Positions 5,236-5,803 of a stretch of 5,803 nucleotides of DNA are shown piece by piece. The notes below the pieces were generated by a model. The model was not told the DNA's origin, did not search any database, and worked only from the letters and a program-made list of their open reading frames with translations. Origin of the DNA: Cycloclasticus sp. (GTDB lineage: Bacteria; Pseudomonadota; Gammaproteobacteria; Methylococcales; Cycloclasticaceae); the NCBI GenBank assembly GCA_018066825.1, contig JAGPVU010000044.1:1-5803 (forward strand). Direction: 5' to 3'. Each line of letters opens with the position of its first letter. The stretch's first letter is position 1. A program made the translations under genes and the position numbers.

Positions 5236-5803
5236 ATGCAAAGACACAGAGATTTTATACCTGCCTTAGATGACAACCAGGTAGATATTTGGCAGTTTGA
5301 CCTGAGTGCTGATACCGAAAAATGGGCACCTTATGCGGCGCAACTTCTTAGTGAGGAAGATAGGCATAAAATAAACCGTTTAGTTCAGCCACAACATCGC
5401 TCACGTGCTTTAGCTATGCGTATTCAGTTAAGGTTGTTATTATCAAGTTATTTAAACGTAACGGCTGATGCCATACGTTTTAAGACAGGCCGTTTTGGTA
5501 AGCCTTATGTGGCCCAATCTACAATCACGTTTAATGCCTCTCACTCAGAAGACAAGGCTTTGGTTGCGATTGGCTCATCGGCATTTATTGGTGTCGATAT
5601 AGAGTTTTGGCGACCACTTGACGACATGTCTCGCTTGGTTGAACGTCACTTTAGCAACACTGAAAAGTTATTTTGGCACACGCTGAATGCTGGGCAACGA
5701 GAAGCTGTGTTTTTTGACCTATGGTCCACTAAGGAGGCTTTTATAAAAGCCACTGGCAGGGGCTTGGGTATGGGCCTAGCACGCTGCGACTTTAGTCTGC
5801 CGA
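5236..5803 (+). CDS. 4'-phosphopantetheinyl transferase, Sfp type, C-terminus missing
   Basis: The first 189 residues of a Sfp/EntD/AcpT-superfamily enzyme are present; typical members have 210-250, so only a short tail is missing. These enzymes move 4'-phosphopantetheine from CoA to a serine of acyl, aryl or peptidyl carrier proteins, with Mg2+, in the cytosol. Visible motifs are a GRFGKPYV segment (85-92), TFNASHS with H103 (98-104), GVDIE with Mg ligands D121 and E123 (119-123), and LWSTKEAFIKATGRGLGMGL (162-181) containing W163, K166, E167 and K171. The order and spacing are those of an intact active enzyme. The start is the only upstream ATG before an in-frame stop at 5206; TTG 5215 is an alternative. 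No Shine-Dalgarno precedes it, so translation may be weak. The carrier-protein partner is not in the window. The divergent neighbour is a lipid acyltransferase-like fusion, so a lipid, polyketide or peptide context is possible but unproven. Confidence 0.93.
   Translation, partial: MQRHRDFIPALDDNQVDIWQFDLSADTEKWAPYAAQLLSEEDRHKINRLVQPQHRSRALAMRIQLRLLLSSYLNVTADAIRFKTGRFGKPYVAQSTITFNASHSEDKALVAIGSSAFIGVDIEFWRPLDDMSRLVERHFSNTEKLFWHTLNAGQREAVFFDLWSTKEAFIKATGRGLGMGLARCDFSLP

Overview
The window looks like an ordinary stretch of gammaproteobacterial chromosome, AT-leaning and densely packed. The evidence is a CysZ that aligns by eye with the Escherichia coli protein, an MtaB-type methylthiotransferase, a FlhG/MinD-like ATPase and a Sfp-type phosphopantetheinyl transferase. 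No mobile element, tRNA, rRNA or CRISPR array was seen. A free-living aquatic gammaproteobacterium is a reasonable guess, but the genus cannot be fixed from this sequence.

Layout: (1) 1-611, minus strand: N-terminal ~203 residues of a FlhG/MinD-like P-loop ATPase whose C-terminus lies beyond the left edge. (2) 612-708: 97 bp divergent control region with two short inverted repeats. (3) 709-1437, plus strand: cysZ, a sulfate uptake membrane protein. (4) 1438-1473: 36 bp convergent gap with no recognisable terminator; a strong hairpin lies just inside the 3' end of cysZ. (5) 1474-2763, minus strand: mtaB, a radical-SAM tRNA methylthiotransferase. (6) 2789-5098, minus strand: a 769-residue protein with an N-terminal phospholipid acyltransferase-like domain, a helical middle region, and a C-terminal alpha/beta hydrolase with a complete Ser-Asp-His triad. 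It lies 25 bp upstream of mtaB and the two are probably co-transcribed. (7) 5099-5235: 137 bp AT-rich divergent promoter region. (8) 5236-5803, plus strand: a 4'-phosphopantetheinyl transferase cut off by the right edge. No gene-free stretch exceeds 300 bp.

The genes do not form one obvious pathway. The nearest thing to a functional pairing is the divergent pair at the right: a predicted acyltransferase/hydrolase facing an enzyme that activates acyl, aryl or peptidyl carrier proteins. That hints at lipid or carrier-protein-dependent acyl metabolism, but it rests on adjacency alone. The most distinctive item is the acyltransferase-hydrolase fusion, which carries HX4E in place of the usual HX4D. 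The rest is standard housekeeping or accessory content.
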